Shown: positions 36,601-44,362 of the stretch, in pieces | Layout: each line of letters opens with the position of its first letter | Position numbering within the stretch: the first letter of the stretch is position 1 | Source of the DNA: Dokdonella sp. | GTDB taxonomy: Bacteria > Pseudomonadota > Gammaproteobacteria > Xanthomonadales > Rhodanobacteraceae | Direction: 5' to 3' | Assembly: GCF_019634815.1 (NCBI RefSeq) | Contig: NZ_JAHCAP010000018.1 | Span: forward strand, 1-64,000 | Length of the DNA: 64,000 bases | Made by a program: the position numbers and the translations under genes | Notes under the pieces: generated by a model | Databases searched by the model: none | Told to the model about the DNA's origin: nothing | Seen by the model: the letters and a program-made list of their open reading frames with translations, nothing else

Positions 36601-37216
36601 CCGGCTCGCGCACGTCGAGGCCGCTGTCGGTACCGATCCACAGGCGCCCATCGGGCTGGGCCAGCAAGGTGTAGACACTGCTCGAGCGCAGAGTGGCCGG
36701 ATCCTCCTCATCGTGGTCCACATGGGCGAAACCACCCCCGGCCTGCAACAGGCGATTGACGCCGCCGTCGTAGGTTCCAACCCAGATCGCACCACTGCTG
36801 TCCTGCACGATCGAGCTGAGGTCGTCGCTTGCCAGCGAGGACAGATCACCGGCCTGATGACGCCAATGCGTGAAACGCTGGCCGTCGGCTTCGAGCCGGT
36901 TCAGTCCCGAGGCTTCGCCACCACACCACAAGCGGCCATCCCGATCGATCAGCAAGGCCGAAACATCGTTGGATGCAATCGAAGCCGGATCGGCCGGATC
37001 ATGGCGATAGATGCGAAAACCGACGCCGTCGTAACGGGCGAGGCCGTCCTGGGTGCCGATCCAGATGAAACCGTCGTGATCCTGCACGGCCTTGTAGACG
37101 ACGCTGGAAGGCAGGCCGTCATTCACCCGCATCGACACGAACTGCGGCGGCGCCGGCGGCAGCGCGGCAGCGGCCGCGGCACTCAAGATCGACAGCAACC
37201 AGATCGCCTTGCGCAT
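33659..37216 (-). CDS. Reg_prop / Y_Y_Y hybrid histidine kinase with receiver
   Basis: 1185-residue sensor. After a signal peptide come many two-component-regulator propeller repeats (WIGTQDGLARYD, LWCGGEASGLNRL, IWVGTYDGGVNRL, LWIGTDSGLDV and others), a Y_Y_Y domain (YAFRLAGLE, LPPGNYTLEV), one membrane helix (LAYVVYAVGALLLMLLGW), HisKA with H831 (NMGHEIRTPM), HATPase (NNAIKFTEHG, GSGLGLA) and a receiver with D1112 (LLDIDLPG). Relatives in Bacteroidetes sense oligosaccharides in the periplasm and end in an AraC domain; this one has none, so the signal must pass to another regulator. No sugar-uptake genes adjoin. Confidence 0.92.
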   Translation of the reverse strand: MRKAIWLLSILSAAAAAALPPAPPQFVSMRVNDGLPSSVVYKAVQDHDGFIWIGTQDGLARYDGVGFRIYRHDPADPASIASNDVSALLIDRDGRLWCGGEASGLNRLEADGQRFTHWRHQAGDLSSLASDDLSSIVQDSSGAIWVGTYDGGVNRLLQAGGGFAHVDHDEEDPATLRSSSVYTLLAQPDGRLWIGTDSGLDVREPDGRIVHVEIAPMQGRPGPPIVLGLIGDGDGVLAGTRKGVFRIGADLHLDREIAATTPPLAVTSFARGGDGDLWLGLLTGVARIDAAGRLDRYGTREGVAGAYPGTNTLDVMSDREGGIWFSLFDAGLARLPPHWRNFSVFRHVPGDVASLRHSRARAIAVDGDRAVWVGTGNDGIDRIDRASGVIERYGERLRIGNQRMTALLAVDADTLWVGFQRGLRRYSINNATSVEIPVDLKREDALPPGFVDRLLLDAQGRLWANAHGGGIVRIEGEPPRVTRRFLPATQTLGNADVRAIAFDAKGTPWLATQAGLERHDAARDAFYPVAGGPAQALDALAFAGDGTLWVHHWLGALESWHVEGTNIVRGQVIDASAGWPALKASALAVADDGALWVTSLRGLWRVEPKSGAIRKYDTHEGLPSQEFLSGALSRASDGSLFAGTLGGALAFDPLQMRSDVPPPLLRLTALELQRGGEVIALDPAQPLRLRHDDANLRIQVRALGYVDPLSTRYAFRLAGLEREAIQSDNGERIWSSLPPGNYTLEVSARSGNGAQVMLTPALALSVARAPWDTPLAYVVYAVGALLLMLLGWRATRERVRRQHAYALAEERRRSSEQISAAKSAFLANMGHEIRTPMTGVLGMSELLLTTPLDARQHGYAQAIRQSGELILRLINDSLDLARIEAGKLTLEEGAFDPALLLREVAALEQPLAQRKGLALNLRLAADLPATVGGDAMRVKQVLLNLVNNAIKFTEHGEVTLELLRVGADTLRYGVIDSGSGMSAQVCARLFKRFEQAAGVGLRHGGSGLGLAISHDLAVLMGGSLRVSSTPQVGSHFEFELPIRRAPAAEPVTPLPGPAAKGLSILLIEDDATVAQVMAGLLDALGHRLRHVAHALAALAELEVAPVDLVLLDIDLPGIDGLQLARMIRSGAHAHLPLLAVTARSVGDEEVLVSAAGIDGLLRKPVTAQALAQAIEAALAGGRGAA

Positions 37217-37222
37217 CGGCAT

Positions 37223-37229
37223 CCCTCCC
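37223..37229 (-). promoter_or_regulatory. Ribosome binding site choosing between two ATGs
   Basis: GGGAGGG abuts an ATG at 37222 directly (no spacer), but lies 6 bases before the ATG at 37216. Only the second has workable spacing, so the hybrid kinase should start at 37216 (M-R-K-A). Confidence 0.75.
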
Positions 37230-37297
37230 GCCGCGCAGTGTGACAGCGCGCGCGCCGCGACGAAACCGCGGACGCTGCGGCAGCCTACAATCCGCGC

Positions 37298-38803
37298 ATG
37301 AGCCATGCCCGCCTGCCGCTGCGCCTGATCCTGCTCGCCATCCTCGCGATCGCCGCGGTACTCGCCCTCGGTCTCGTGATCGGCACGCTCAACAGCCTGC
37401 TCGAATTGATCGAGCGCGTGCGCGCGCTGTCGCCGTGGCTGCGTCTGCCACTGATCGCCTTGGGCGCCCTGCTGATCGGCGCATTCGGCTGGGCCCTTTG
37501 GCGTCTGGCCCGACCCGCGCGCACGCCCGCGCGATCGCACGCGCTGGCGCCGGAATCGCGCAGCGAGGTCGACGCGCGCCTACTTGCCCTGCGCGAGCGT
37601 CAAGCCGACGTCGGCGCGCTCGAAGCCGAACTGGGCGAACTTGACCGCCGTCGTGCCGTCGGCGACCTCTACATTGCCCTGTTCGGCGAGATTTCCAGTG
37701 GCAAGTCGAGCCTGATCCGCGCGCTCGCGCCGCAAGCCGAAGTCGACGTCGACGTGCGTGGCGGCACCACCCGGCTGGTTTCCCATCATCGCGGCAGCCT
37801 GCGCAGCGGCCGCAGTCTCGTGCTCGCCGATGTGCCCGGCAGCGGCGAAGTCAATGGTCACTCGCGGGAACAGATTGCGCGCGACGAAGCGCTGCGCGCA
37901 CACGCCGTACTGTATCTGTGCGACAGCGATCTCAGTCACAGCCAGGCCAGTGAACTCGAATGGCTCGGTGCATTCGGAAAACCCGTCTTGCTCGTGCTCA
38001 ACAAAACCGATTGGTATGACGATGCGCAACGCGACGCCTTGCTGAAACGCTTCGCCACACGCTGGGCGCAGCGGGTCGAGGCGATCGTCGCGGTGAGCGC
38101 GGGCGGCAGCGAGCGCCTCGAACGCCTGCTGCCCGACGGCCGCCGTGAACGCGTCGAACGCGAACGCCCGGCCGAGATCGAACCCTTGTGCGACGCGCTC
38201 GAACGCATCGCCGCGCGCGGCGCATCCGCGCTCGAACCCGCACGCGAAGCCGCGGTACTGACCGAAGTAAGTCGCCGCAGCGACCTCGTCGCACGCCAGA
38301 CCGCTGCCCGTGAAGCCGATGCGAGCATTGCCAAATACACCCGCCGCGCGGTGGTCGGCGCACTTGCTGCGGTCGCTCCGGGTACCGACCTCCTCATTCA
38401 GGGCGCGCTCGCCACTGGCCTCGTGCGCGAGCTTGCCCGAATCCACGGCATCGCCGTGCGCGAGATCGACATCGACGCGCTGCTCGCCCGCATCGGTCTC
38501 ACGATTCGCAGCACCAGCGCGCTGGTGTTGGCGATCACGGGCAATGCACTCAAGGCGTTTCCGGGCCTGGGCACGCTCGGCGGCGGCATGCTGCACGCCA
38601 TCGCCTACGGCCTGGTCTTCGACAGCCTCGGCCACGCGCTCGCCGCGACTCTGGCTGAACGCGCAACGCTCGACCCGGATGACATCGAAACCCGCCTGCG
38701 CGCCCTCCTGAGCACGCCCCCGCGCGAACGCATCGAGCGCATCGCCCGCATCGCGGTGGATGGCGCGCGCGGCGCACTCGCCCGCGAGGATTCGGCTGAT
38801 TGA
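37298..38803 (+). CDS. DUF697 membrane-associated GTPase, copy 1
   Basis: 501-residue protein. Two N-terminal membrane helices (LILLAILAIAAVLALGLVIG; LPLIALGALLIGAFGWALW) precede a dynamin/Era-like G domain: P-loop FGEISSGKSSL, G3 ADVPGSG, G4 NKTD. A DUF697 region with hydrophobic helices closes the chain (VVGALAAVAPGTDLLIQG, FPGLGTLGGGMLHAIAYG). Such proteins are membrane GTPases of unknown role. A second member (41587-42939) lies 2.8 kb on. It diverges from the hybrid kinase, sharing an 81-base upstream region. Confidence 0.88.
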   Translation: MSHARLPLRLILLAILAIAAVLALGLVIGTLNSLLELIERVRALSPWLRLPLIALGALLIGAFGWALWRLARPARTPARSHALAPESRSEVDARLLALRERQADVGALEAELGELDRRRAVGDLYIALFGEISSGKSSLIRALAPQAEVDVDVRGGTTRLVSHHRGSLRSGRSLVLADVPGSGEVNGHSREQIARDEALRAHAVLYLCDSDLSHSQASELEWLGAFGKPVLLVLNKTDWYDDAQRDALLKRFATRWAQRVEAIVAVSAGGSERLERLLPDGRRERVERERPAEIEPLCDALERIAARGASALEPAREAAVLTEVSRRSDLVARQTAAREADASIAKYTRRAVVGALAAVAPGTDLLIQGALATGLVRELARIHGIAVREIDIDALLARIGLTIRSTSALVLAITGNALKAFPGLGTLGGGMLHAIAYGLVFDSLGHALAATLAERATLDPDDIETRLRALLSTPPRERIERIARIAVDGARGALAREDSAD

Positions 38804-38915
38804 TCTTCGTTTTACATGTTCGCCGGCTGCTTGTTTGCCGAGCTTTGCGGTCCGCGCCGAGCGGCATTCGTTCTTGTCCGCAACGCCAGCGCGGGCACCG
38901 AACACGCAGGTATGG

Positions 38916-39146
38916 GTTCGTCCCGCATCCCTGCGGCTACGTTGGCTGCGCACCGTGCCCTGATTCGCGATCAGGTTTTCGCCGACCGGGCGGTCATGCG
39001 ACAACCCACCCACGTCCGTGTGTGTTCGTCCCGCATCCCTGCGGTTGGGAATTTCGGCTGGCGCCGAAAGATTGCGTTGTCCTGATCGTGTTCGCTTGCG
39101 CGAGAACCGACTGGCGTCCATGCCTGTTCGTCCCGCATCCTTGCGG
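38916..39146 (+). repeat. Three direct copies of a 21-base motif at about 105-base spacing
   Basis: Copies start at 38916, 39024 and 39126 and share TTCGTCCCGCATCCCTGCGG (the third has one T for C). Spacing is 108 and 102 bases. The sequence between copies is not conserved. A fourth copy occurs inverted at 39675-39694, at the edge of the second hairpin element. Confidence 0.85.
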
Positions 39147-39395
39147 TCCGGTGTCTTTCTCTTGCTTGCCCAAGAGAAAGACACCAAAGAGAAGGGCACC
39201 CTCGCGGCCCCGGTCACGCGCGCATCGTGCGCGCGTGACAGCGCACTCGCGCTGCGGGGTTTGCCGACAGCCCATCCCTGGTCTGACGGCAAACTCGGCG
39301 CGCTCCCTCGCGCCGCCCCTCCGGGCCTGATCTTCGCGCGAGCGCCGGGGCCAAAAGGGGGAAGGAGCCAACAGCGCGAGAACCGCAGCTGCTCC
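39126..39395 (+). repeat. Hairpin element, copy A
   Basis: Begins with the 21-base motif, then a perfect 14-base hairpin at 39151-39184 (GTGTCTTTCTCTTG, loop CTTGCC), followed by GC-rich sequence containing GCCGACAGCCCATCCCTG at 39263-39280. Copy B carries the same modules in the same order on the opposite strand. The right boundary is approximate. Confidence 0.75.
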
Positions 39396-39429
39396 TGCCA
39401 TTGCTCTTGCTCTTGCTTGTGCACTTGCT

Positions 39430-39695
39430 TCTGCGCGCAGGAGCGCGCCGCCTTGGCCTTGGGTGCCCATCAGCGGTGGCGGGCGGCGGCCGAAGCGGCC
39501 CGCAGGGGGAGCGCGATGGATCGCGCTCATTGCGCCGTCAGCACAGGGATGGGCTGTCGGCGCAACCGGACGCCGCTCGCGCACCTTGCGCGCATTGAGC
39601 GCGCAAGGCGGCGCTGCCGGGCTGCCATTTCTTTTGGTTCCTTTTCTTTGGGCAAGCAAAGAAAAGGAACCGGACCGCAGGGATGCGGGACGATC
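39430..39695 (-). repeat. Hairpin element, copy B (inverted)
   Basis: Inverted relative of copy A. It has the 21-base motif at 39675-39694, a perfect 15-base hairpin at 39636-39671 (GGTTCCTTTTCTTTG, loop GGCAAG, the complement of copy A's loop) and the shared GCCGACAGCCCATCCCTG at 39544-39561, all on the minus strand. Stem bases differ from copy A but pairing is kept. The left boundary is approximate. Confidence 0.75.
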
Positions 39696-39840
39696 ACATA
39701 GGGACGTGAACCGGTTTTCGCATGGACAAACCAGAAAACCCGCGCCAAGCCCCGGAAACGCAGCGTTCACCCGCAAGCGCTGGCATGCGCCGGCGATTCT
39801 TGCCAAGCTGGCACGCCTGCCGACACCACCCCGCAAGGCC

Positions 39841-40476
39841 ATGACGGTTCGTAGCTGCACCACGATCATTTGCCCTCTTGCCCTTGCGATGGTTGCGCTC
39901 GTGGCCGTACCGGCGCGCGCCGCGGATGCGATCTGGCGCTTCGATCCAGCGCATTCGCAAATTTCATTCAGCGTGATGCACCAGAAGTTCTCGAACGCAC
40001 TCGGGCGCGTGCCGATCAAGTCCGGCAACTTCCGTTTCGATATGGACGACTGGAGCACGGCCCAGGTCGATGTCGTGATCGATCTGGCGAGCGTGGACCT
40101 GGGCAATGCGCAACTCGACGAAGCGGCGCGTTCGGCCGCCTTGCTCAACAGCAAGCGATGGCCGACCGCGCGTTACCGCAGCCGCAGCGTCGAGCGCATC
40201 GACGCCAGCAACGGCGTGATCCACGGCACGCTCGATTTTCACGGCGTGAGCCAGCCACTGGATGTCGCCTTCAAGCTCAATCATGTCGGCACCGATCCTT
40301 ATCTGTTCAAGCGCAAGATCGGTTTTTCAGCCACTGCCAGCATCGAGCGCGCAGCATTCGGCATGAACCGCTATGCCGATGTGGTGGGCGCACAAATCAA
40401 GCTGCGCATCGAGGTCGAAGGCATCCAGATGCGTGATGCAAGAACGAGGGAGGGCAACGATGAACCTGAAAAGTGA
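39841..40476 (+). CDS. YceI-family periplasmic protein, copy 1
   Basis: 211-residue exported YceI/lipocalin-like protein. The signal peptide ends near VPARAAD; the family core follows (WRFDPAHSQISFSVMHQKFSNALGR, then GNFRFDMDDW, LLNSKRWPTARY, HGTLDFHGVSQPLDV). YceI proteins bind polyisoprenoids in a beta-barrel pocket. It overlaps the next gene by 17 bases; the order YceI - cytochrome b561 resembles the yceI-yceJ pair of enterobacteria. Start ATG 39841; the open frame upstream runs through the repeat island and is rejected. Confidence 0.92.
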   Translation: MTVRSCTTIICPLALAMVALVAVPARAADAIWRFDPAHSQISFSVMHQKFSNALGRVPIKSGNFRFDMDDWSTAQVDVVIDLASVDLGNAQLDEAARSAALLNSKRWPTARYRSRSVERIDASNGVIHGTLDFHGVSQPLDVAFKLNHVGTDPYLFKRKIGFSATASIERAAFGMNRYADVVGAQIKLRIEVEGIQMRDARTREGNDEPEK

Positions 40477-41047
40477 CGATGCGCGCTGGGGCAGTGCGGC
40501 CAAGTTCTTCCACTGGTCGGTGGTGATCCTGCTGCTGGTGCAGGCGACGGTCGGGCTGGTGATGGTGCAGTTGCCAAAGCGCCCGAGCGTGATTGCGTGG
40601 TTCAGCTTCCACAAATCGCTCGGCCTGACGATCCTCCTGCTCGCCCTGCTGCGACTGGCTTGGCGTGCTTTCGATCGCCATCCGCTGCCGCCGCCGGGAA
40701 TGCCACGCTGGCAGGCGCTGGGCGCCAAGGCCGGCCATGTGCTGCTCTATGGCCTGCTGTTCGCCGTACCGCTGACCGGCTGGCTATTCGATTCGGCCAG
40801 CAGCCTGCGCCCGCTTTTCTGGTGGGACCTGATCAAGATGCCGAGTCTCACCGGCGGCGCGAACGCCGATCTCAAGCCAATCGCCCAAACCCTGCACCTG
40901 TGGCTGTTCCTGGCTCTCGCGGCAGTCGCTGCTGGCCATGCCGCGGTGGCTCTGGTGCATCATTTCTTCCAGCGCGACGATGTGCTGCGGCGCATGCTGC
41001 CGGGCCGCCGCCGTCTTTCCACCCCGAATCAGGAGTCCTCGCCATGA
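40460..41047 (+). CDS. Cytochrome b561 (YceJ-like)
   Basis: 195-residue diheme inner-membrane cytochrome. Four hydrophobic segments carry the heme histidines: AKFFHWSVVILLL, FSFHKSLGLTILLL, GHVLLYGLLFAV and TLHLWLFLALAAVAAGHAAV. The family moves electrons from quinol to periplasmic partners. Flanked on both sides by YceI genes, with an overlap on each end (17 bases with the first, ATGA with the second), it forms a tight three-gene unit. Ribosome site GAGGGAGGG precedes ATG 40460. Confidence 0.93.
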   Translation: MNLKSDDARWGSAAKFFHWSVVILLLVQATVGLVMVQLPKRPSVIAWFSFHKSLGLTILLLALLRLAWRAFDRHPLPPPGMPRWQALGAKAGHVLLYGLLFAVPLTGWLFDSASSLRPLFWWDLIKMPSLTGGANADLKPIAQTLHLWLFLALAAVAAGHAAVALVHHFFQRDDVLRRMLPGRRRLSTPNQESSP

Positions 41048-41586
41048 AGCGCATTCTTCTTGCTTGCGTCTTGTTGTTGCCCGCCCTCGCCTTCGCGCGC
41101 GACTGGCAGGTCGATGCCGCGCAAAGCACGCTCGGCTTCAAGGCCAGCTATCAGGGCGATGGTTTCAACGGCAGCTTCAAGCACTTCGAGGCGAACATCT
41201 CCTTCGATGCCGCCGATCTCGCCTTGGCGAAGTTCGACGTCACGGTCGATCTCGCCAGCGCCGACACCGGCAGCAGCGAGCGGGACGACACGCTCAAGGG
41301 CAGCGACTTCTTCGCGGTGGCCAGGTTCCCGCAGGCGCATTTCGCTACCGAGTCGTTCGCCAAGGCTGCCGATGGCAGCATCAGCGCGAACGGCAAGCTC
41401 ACGATCCGCGACAAGACCGCACCGGTCACGCTCAAGGTCAGGTTCGTCGAGAGCGGCGGTGGCGCCACGCTCGATGTCGACACGGTGCTCAAGCGCGCCG
41501 ACTATGGCCTGGGCGCGGGCAGCGACTGGGTCGACATCAGTGCCGAGGTGCCGGTACACGGTCATCTGATCTTGCGCGCAAAATAA
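41044..41586 (+). CDS. YceI-family periplasmic protein, copy 2
   Basis: 180-residue exported YceI protein. Signal peptide MKRILLACVLLLPALAFA, then DWQVDAAQSTLGFKASYQGDGFNG, FDVTVDLASADTG, GSDFFAVARFPQAHF and GKLTIRDKTAPVTL. It differs clearly from copy 1, so the pair is an old duplication or two subfamilies. Translation is coupled to cytochrome b561 (ATGA), and the DUF697 GTPase gene starts at the next base after its TAA. Confidence 0.93.
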   Translation: MKRILLACVLLLPALAFARDWQVDAAQSTLGFKASYQGDGFNGSFKHFEANISFDAADLALAKFDVTVDLASADTGSSERDDTLKGSDFFAVARFPQAHFATESFAKAADGSISANGKLTIRDKTAPVTLKVRFVESGGGATLDVDTVLKRADYGLGAGSDWVDISAEVPVHGHLILRAK

Positions 41587-42939
41587 GTGCCCGGCCTGCG
41601 TGACTGGTGGCATCGCCTGCGTACACGCGCAGGCATGCGCGCGCCCGCACCTGTGGCCATTGCAGACGCGCATCAGGATCATGCGACGGCCAGCCTGCGT
41701 GCACTGCTCGAAGATGGCTCGATACCTGCGGCGATCCGCAGCGGCCTCAGCAGTGAGTTCGCGCGACTCGAAGCCATGCTCGCCAAGCTCGAGCGCGGCG
41801 AGGTACACATTGCGGTGTTCGGTCGCGTCAGCGTGGGCAAGTCGGCGCTGGCCAACGCGCTGCTGGGCAGCGATGCGTTTTCCGTCGGCGTCCTGCACGG
41901 CACCACGCGCGAGGCAGGCCAGCGCAGTTGGCGCGAGGTCGCCGGCAATGGCGTGCATCTGATCGACACGCCGGGCATCGACGAACTCGATGGACAGGCG
42001 CGTGAGCAACTCGCCTTCGACGTCGCCGGCGTGGCCGATCTGGTGGTGTTCGTCGTCGATGGCGACATGACCCAGCGCGAGCGTGATGCGCTCTCGACAC
42101 TGGCGCGCACCCATCGGCCGCTGCTGCTCGCACTCAACAAGGCCGATCGCTACGGCGAGGACGAATGCGCCGCCTTGCTCGCGCGTCTGCGCGAACATGC
42201 GCGCGGCATGGTGCACGAGGAGGACGTGGTTGCGATCGCCGCGCAGCCGACGCCGCTCAAGCGCGTGCATGTGGATACCAGCGGCGGCGAACGCAGCGAG
42301 AGGGTCGAGCGCAAGCCCGACATCGAAACCCTGCGCGCGCGCCTGACCGCGATACTCGAACGCGAAGGCCGCACGCTGGCCGCGCTCAATGCGAGCCTGT
42401 TCGCCGGGCGCGTCTCCGATCAGGTCGGCACGCGCATCGCGCAGGCGCGGCAGGAACTGGCCGGCAAGGTGATCCGCCAATACTGCATCGCCAAGGCGGT
42501 CGCGGTCGCGCTCAATCCGATCCCGGTCGCCGACCTGCTCGCGGCGGGCGCGCTCGATGCCGCGCTGGTGATGCATCTGGGCCGCGTCTATGGCCTGCCC
42601 TTGAGCAAATCCGAGGCGGGCAGCTTGATCGCGGTGATCTCGGCGCAGTTGGTCGCCTTGATGAGCGCAATTTGGGGCGTGCATCTGGTCGCTTCGGCGC
42701 TCAAGGGCATGAGCGCGGGCCTGTCCACCCTGGTGACTGCGGGCGCGCAGGGCGCATTGGCCTGGTATGCGACCGAACTGGTCGGCCGCGCAGCGGAGAA
42801 ATACCTCGTCGCCGGCAAGTCCTGGGGCGAGCTCGGGCCCAAACGCGTGGTCGCCGAGATTGTCGCCAGCCTCGACCGCGACTCGATCCTGCGCGAAGCG
42901 CGCAGCGAGATCCTCGCGCGGCTGCGCAGCGTTTCGTGA
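41587..42939 (+). CDS. DUF697 membrane-associated GTPase, copy 2
   Basis: 450-residue G protein with P-loop FGRVSVGKSAL, a G2-like GTTREAG, G3 DTPGIDE, G4 NKAD, and a C-terminal DUF697 region with hydrophobic helices (IPVADLLAAGALDAALVM; GLSTLVTAGAQGALAW). Unlike copy 1 it lacks N-terminal membrane helices. GTG 41587 abuts the stop of the second YceI gene, so it belongs to the YceI-b561-YceI operon. Its role there is unknown; membrane remodelling or delivery of the heme protein is speculation. Confidence 0.88.
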   Translation: MPGLRDWWHRLRTRAGMRAPAPVAIADAHQDHATASLRALLEDGSIPAAIRSGLSSEFARLEAMLAKLERGEVHIAVFGRVSVGKSALANALLGSDAFSVGVLHGTTREAGQRSWREVAGNGVHLIDTPGIDELDGQAREQLAFDVAGVADLVVFVVDGDMTQRERDALSTLARTHRPLLLALNKADRYGEDECAALLARLREHARGMVHEEDVVAIAAQPTPLKRVHVDTSGGERSERVERKPDIETLRARLTAILEREGRTLAALNASLFAGRVSDQVGTRIAQARQELAGKVIRQYCIAKAVAVALNPIPVADLLAAGALDAALVMHLGRVYGLPLSKSEAGSLIAVISAQLVALMSAIWGVHLVASALKGMSAGLSTLVTAGAQGALAWYATELVGRAAEKYLVAGKSWGELGPKRVVAEIVASLDRDSILREARSEILARLRSVS

Positions 42940-43003
42940 CGAGCCCGCTTGCGCGCCATGTCGGCGCGGCGTAGCGTGGGCACGACGCCTGATCGAGGAT
43001 GCG

Positions 43004-44344
43004 ATGATGCGTACGCTCGTGTTCATGCTGGCGCTGTGCGCCACGGCGGCGCAGGCGATGGATGGCGACATCGACCCGAGCTTCGGCACCGCCGGCTACA
43101 TCGTGCAGGCACCGGCCGACGCCAGCCTCGCCCCCTACGGCGTGACGATCCAGGAAGACGGCAAGGTTCTCGCAACCGGCACGCGCTGGGCGTGGAACGA
43201 TCCGGAGGGTTGGCAAGATCAGGCTGCAGTCTGGCGCTTTCTGGCCGATGGCACCCCCGACCTCAGCTTCGGCATTGGCGGTTTGTCCTTGGTATCGATG
43301 GGTGCTGGCGTGATGCCGACACCCACGACGATCATCGCGCAAGCTGATGGGCGCATCGTCATTGCCGGAAATCTCGGCGGTTTCGGCGCGGTACGCCTGC
43401 ATGCCGATGGCAGTCTCGACACGGATTTCGGCAACAACGGCGTCGTCCATGTCGATTGTGCCAACGCCGATCCTGGACAAGGACTCGCCGCGGCGATTGC
43501 GATCGACGCGCAGGGTCGTCTGTTGCTCGCCGGCAGCGGAGATGTCGATCCCGGCCCCGCCATGCGCAGCGTCGGAATCGTCGTTCGCCTGTTGCCCGAT
43601 GGCGCAGTCGATGCGGAGTTCGGCGTGGGTGGCTGCGTCACCGTGAGCCCGGCAGACACCAACGCGACGGCGACGGCAGGTCTGCGCAGTGTGGCCATCG
43701 ATGCGGCAGATCGCGTGTATGTCGCCGGCCGCGGCGATCTCGACGGCGTGCAGGGTCTGCTTGCCGCGCGCATCGATGCGACCGGTTCGCTTGACGCGGG
43801 CTTCGGCATTGGCGGCATCACGTTTGTCGCAAACACGGCAACGGTCGACATGCGTGGCTCGGGCGCACTGCTGGCCAACGGCCGCTGGATGCTCGGCGGC
43901 GTGTGCAACTCGCAATCGCCCATGGTCGCGGCCTGTGTGCTCGCGCTCGATGAACACGGTGTGCCGGACAATGGCTTTGGCAATCAGGGCTGGAGCTCGA
44001 TCGCCCTGGCCGGCAGCGTGCTGCCTCTCAATTCGCTGGCCTGCCAATCCGATAGCAAGTGCATGTTGCTCACCACGGCGCGCCCCGACGCGGGTCCGTA
44101 CCGGCAATTCGTAGTCACGCGCTTCACCGCCAGCGGATTGCCAGATCCCGCCTTCGGCGTTTCCGGGCAAGCGCACATCGAAGTGCCGACCGAACGCGAC
44201 GGCAGTCACATCATCGCGCGCGCGCTGGCATTGCAGAGCGGCCGTCCGATCTTGCTCGGCACGACCGACGGCGTGCCCTCCGTCAACGCCTTCTTTGCGA
44301 CGCGCCTGCAAGCCGATCTGATCTTCAGCGACACGCTGGACTGA
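43004..44344 (+). CDS. Secreted delta-60 repeat protein
   Basis: 446-residue exported protein built of about seven delta-60 repeats, each of the form DGxxxxAG...RxxxDGxxDxxFGxxG (IDPSFGTAGY, TPDLSFGIGG, SLDTDFGNNG, AVDAEFGVGG, SLDAGFGIGG, VPDNGFGNQG, LPDPAFGVSG). It should fold as a beta propeller. The signal peptide is MMRTLVFMLALCATAAQA. It ends LQADLIFSDTLD, a divergent form of the D-x-I-F-x-D-G-F tail. The first of two ATGs is given; GAGG at 42995-42998 fits either. Confidence 0.85.
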   Translation: MMRTLVFMLALCATAAQAMDGDIDPSFGTAGYIVQAPADASLAPYGVTIQEDGKVLATGTRWAWNDPEGWQDQAAVWRFLADGTPDLSFGIGGLSLVSMGAGVMPTPTTIIAQADGRIVIAGNLGGFGAVRLHADGSLDTDFGNNGVVHVDCANADPGQGLAAAIAIDAQGRLLLAGSGDVDPGPAMRSVGIVVRLLPDGAVDAEFGVGGCVTVSPADTNATATAGLRSVAIDAADRVYVAGRGDLDGVQGLLAARIDATGSLDAGFGIGGITFVANTATVDMRGSGALLANGRWMLGGVCNSQSPMVAACVLALDEHGVPDNGFGNQGWSSIALAGSVLPLNSLACQSDSKCMLLTTARPDAGPYRQFVVTRFTASGLPDPAFGVSGQAHIEVPTERDGSHIIARALALQSGRPILLGTTDGVPSVNAFFATRLQADLIFSDTLD

Positions 44345-44362
44345 ACGGCGCGCTGCCTGCGC

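Larger units (their letters stand above)
38804..39840. other. Non-coding repeat island
   Basis: The largest gene-free stretch in the window (about 1 kb). It holds a short direct repeat array, two inverted copies of a roughly 260-base hairpin element, and the upstream region of the YceI operon. Open frames through it are Arg/Pro-rich, resemble no protein family, and run through the hairpins; I read them as artefacts of the repeats. Confidence 0.7.

Noticed and set aside
38916..39146. Possible CRISPR array
   Set aside because: Only three 21-base repeats with spacers of about 81-87 bases, no cas genes, and a fourth copy inverted at the edge of another element.
39018..39701. Open frames of up to 227 codons through the repeat island
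   Set aside because: They read through both hairpins and the shared blocks; similarity between them comes from the DNA repeats, not from protein conservation.
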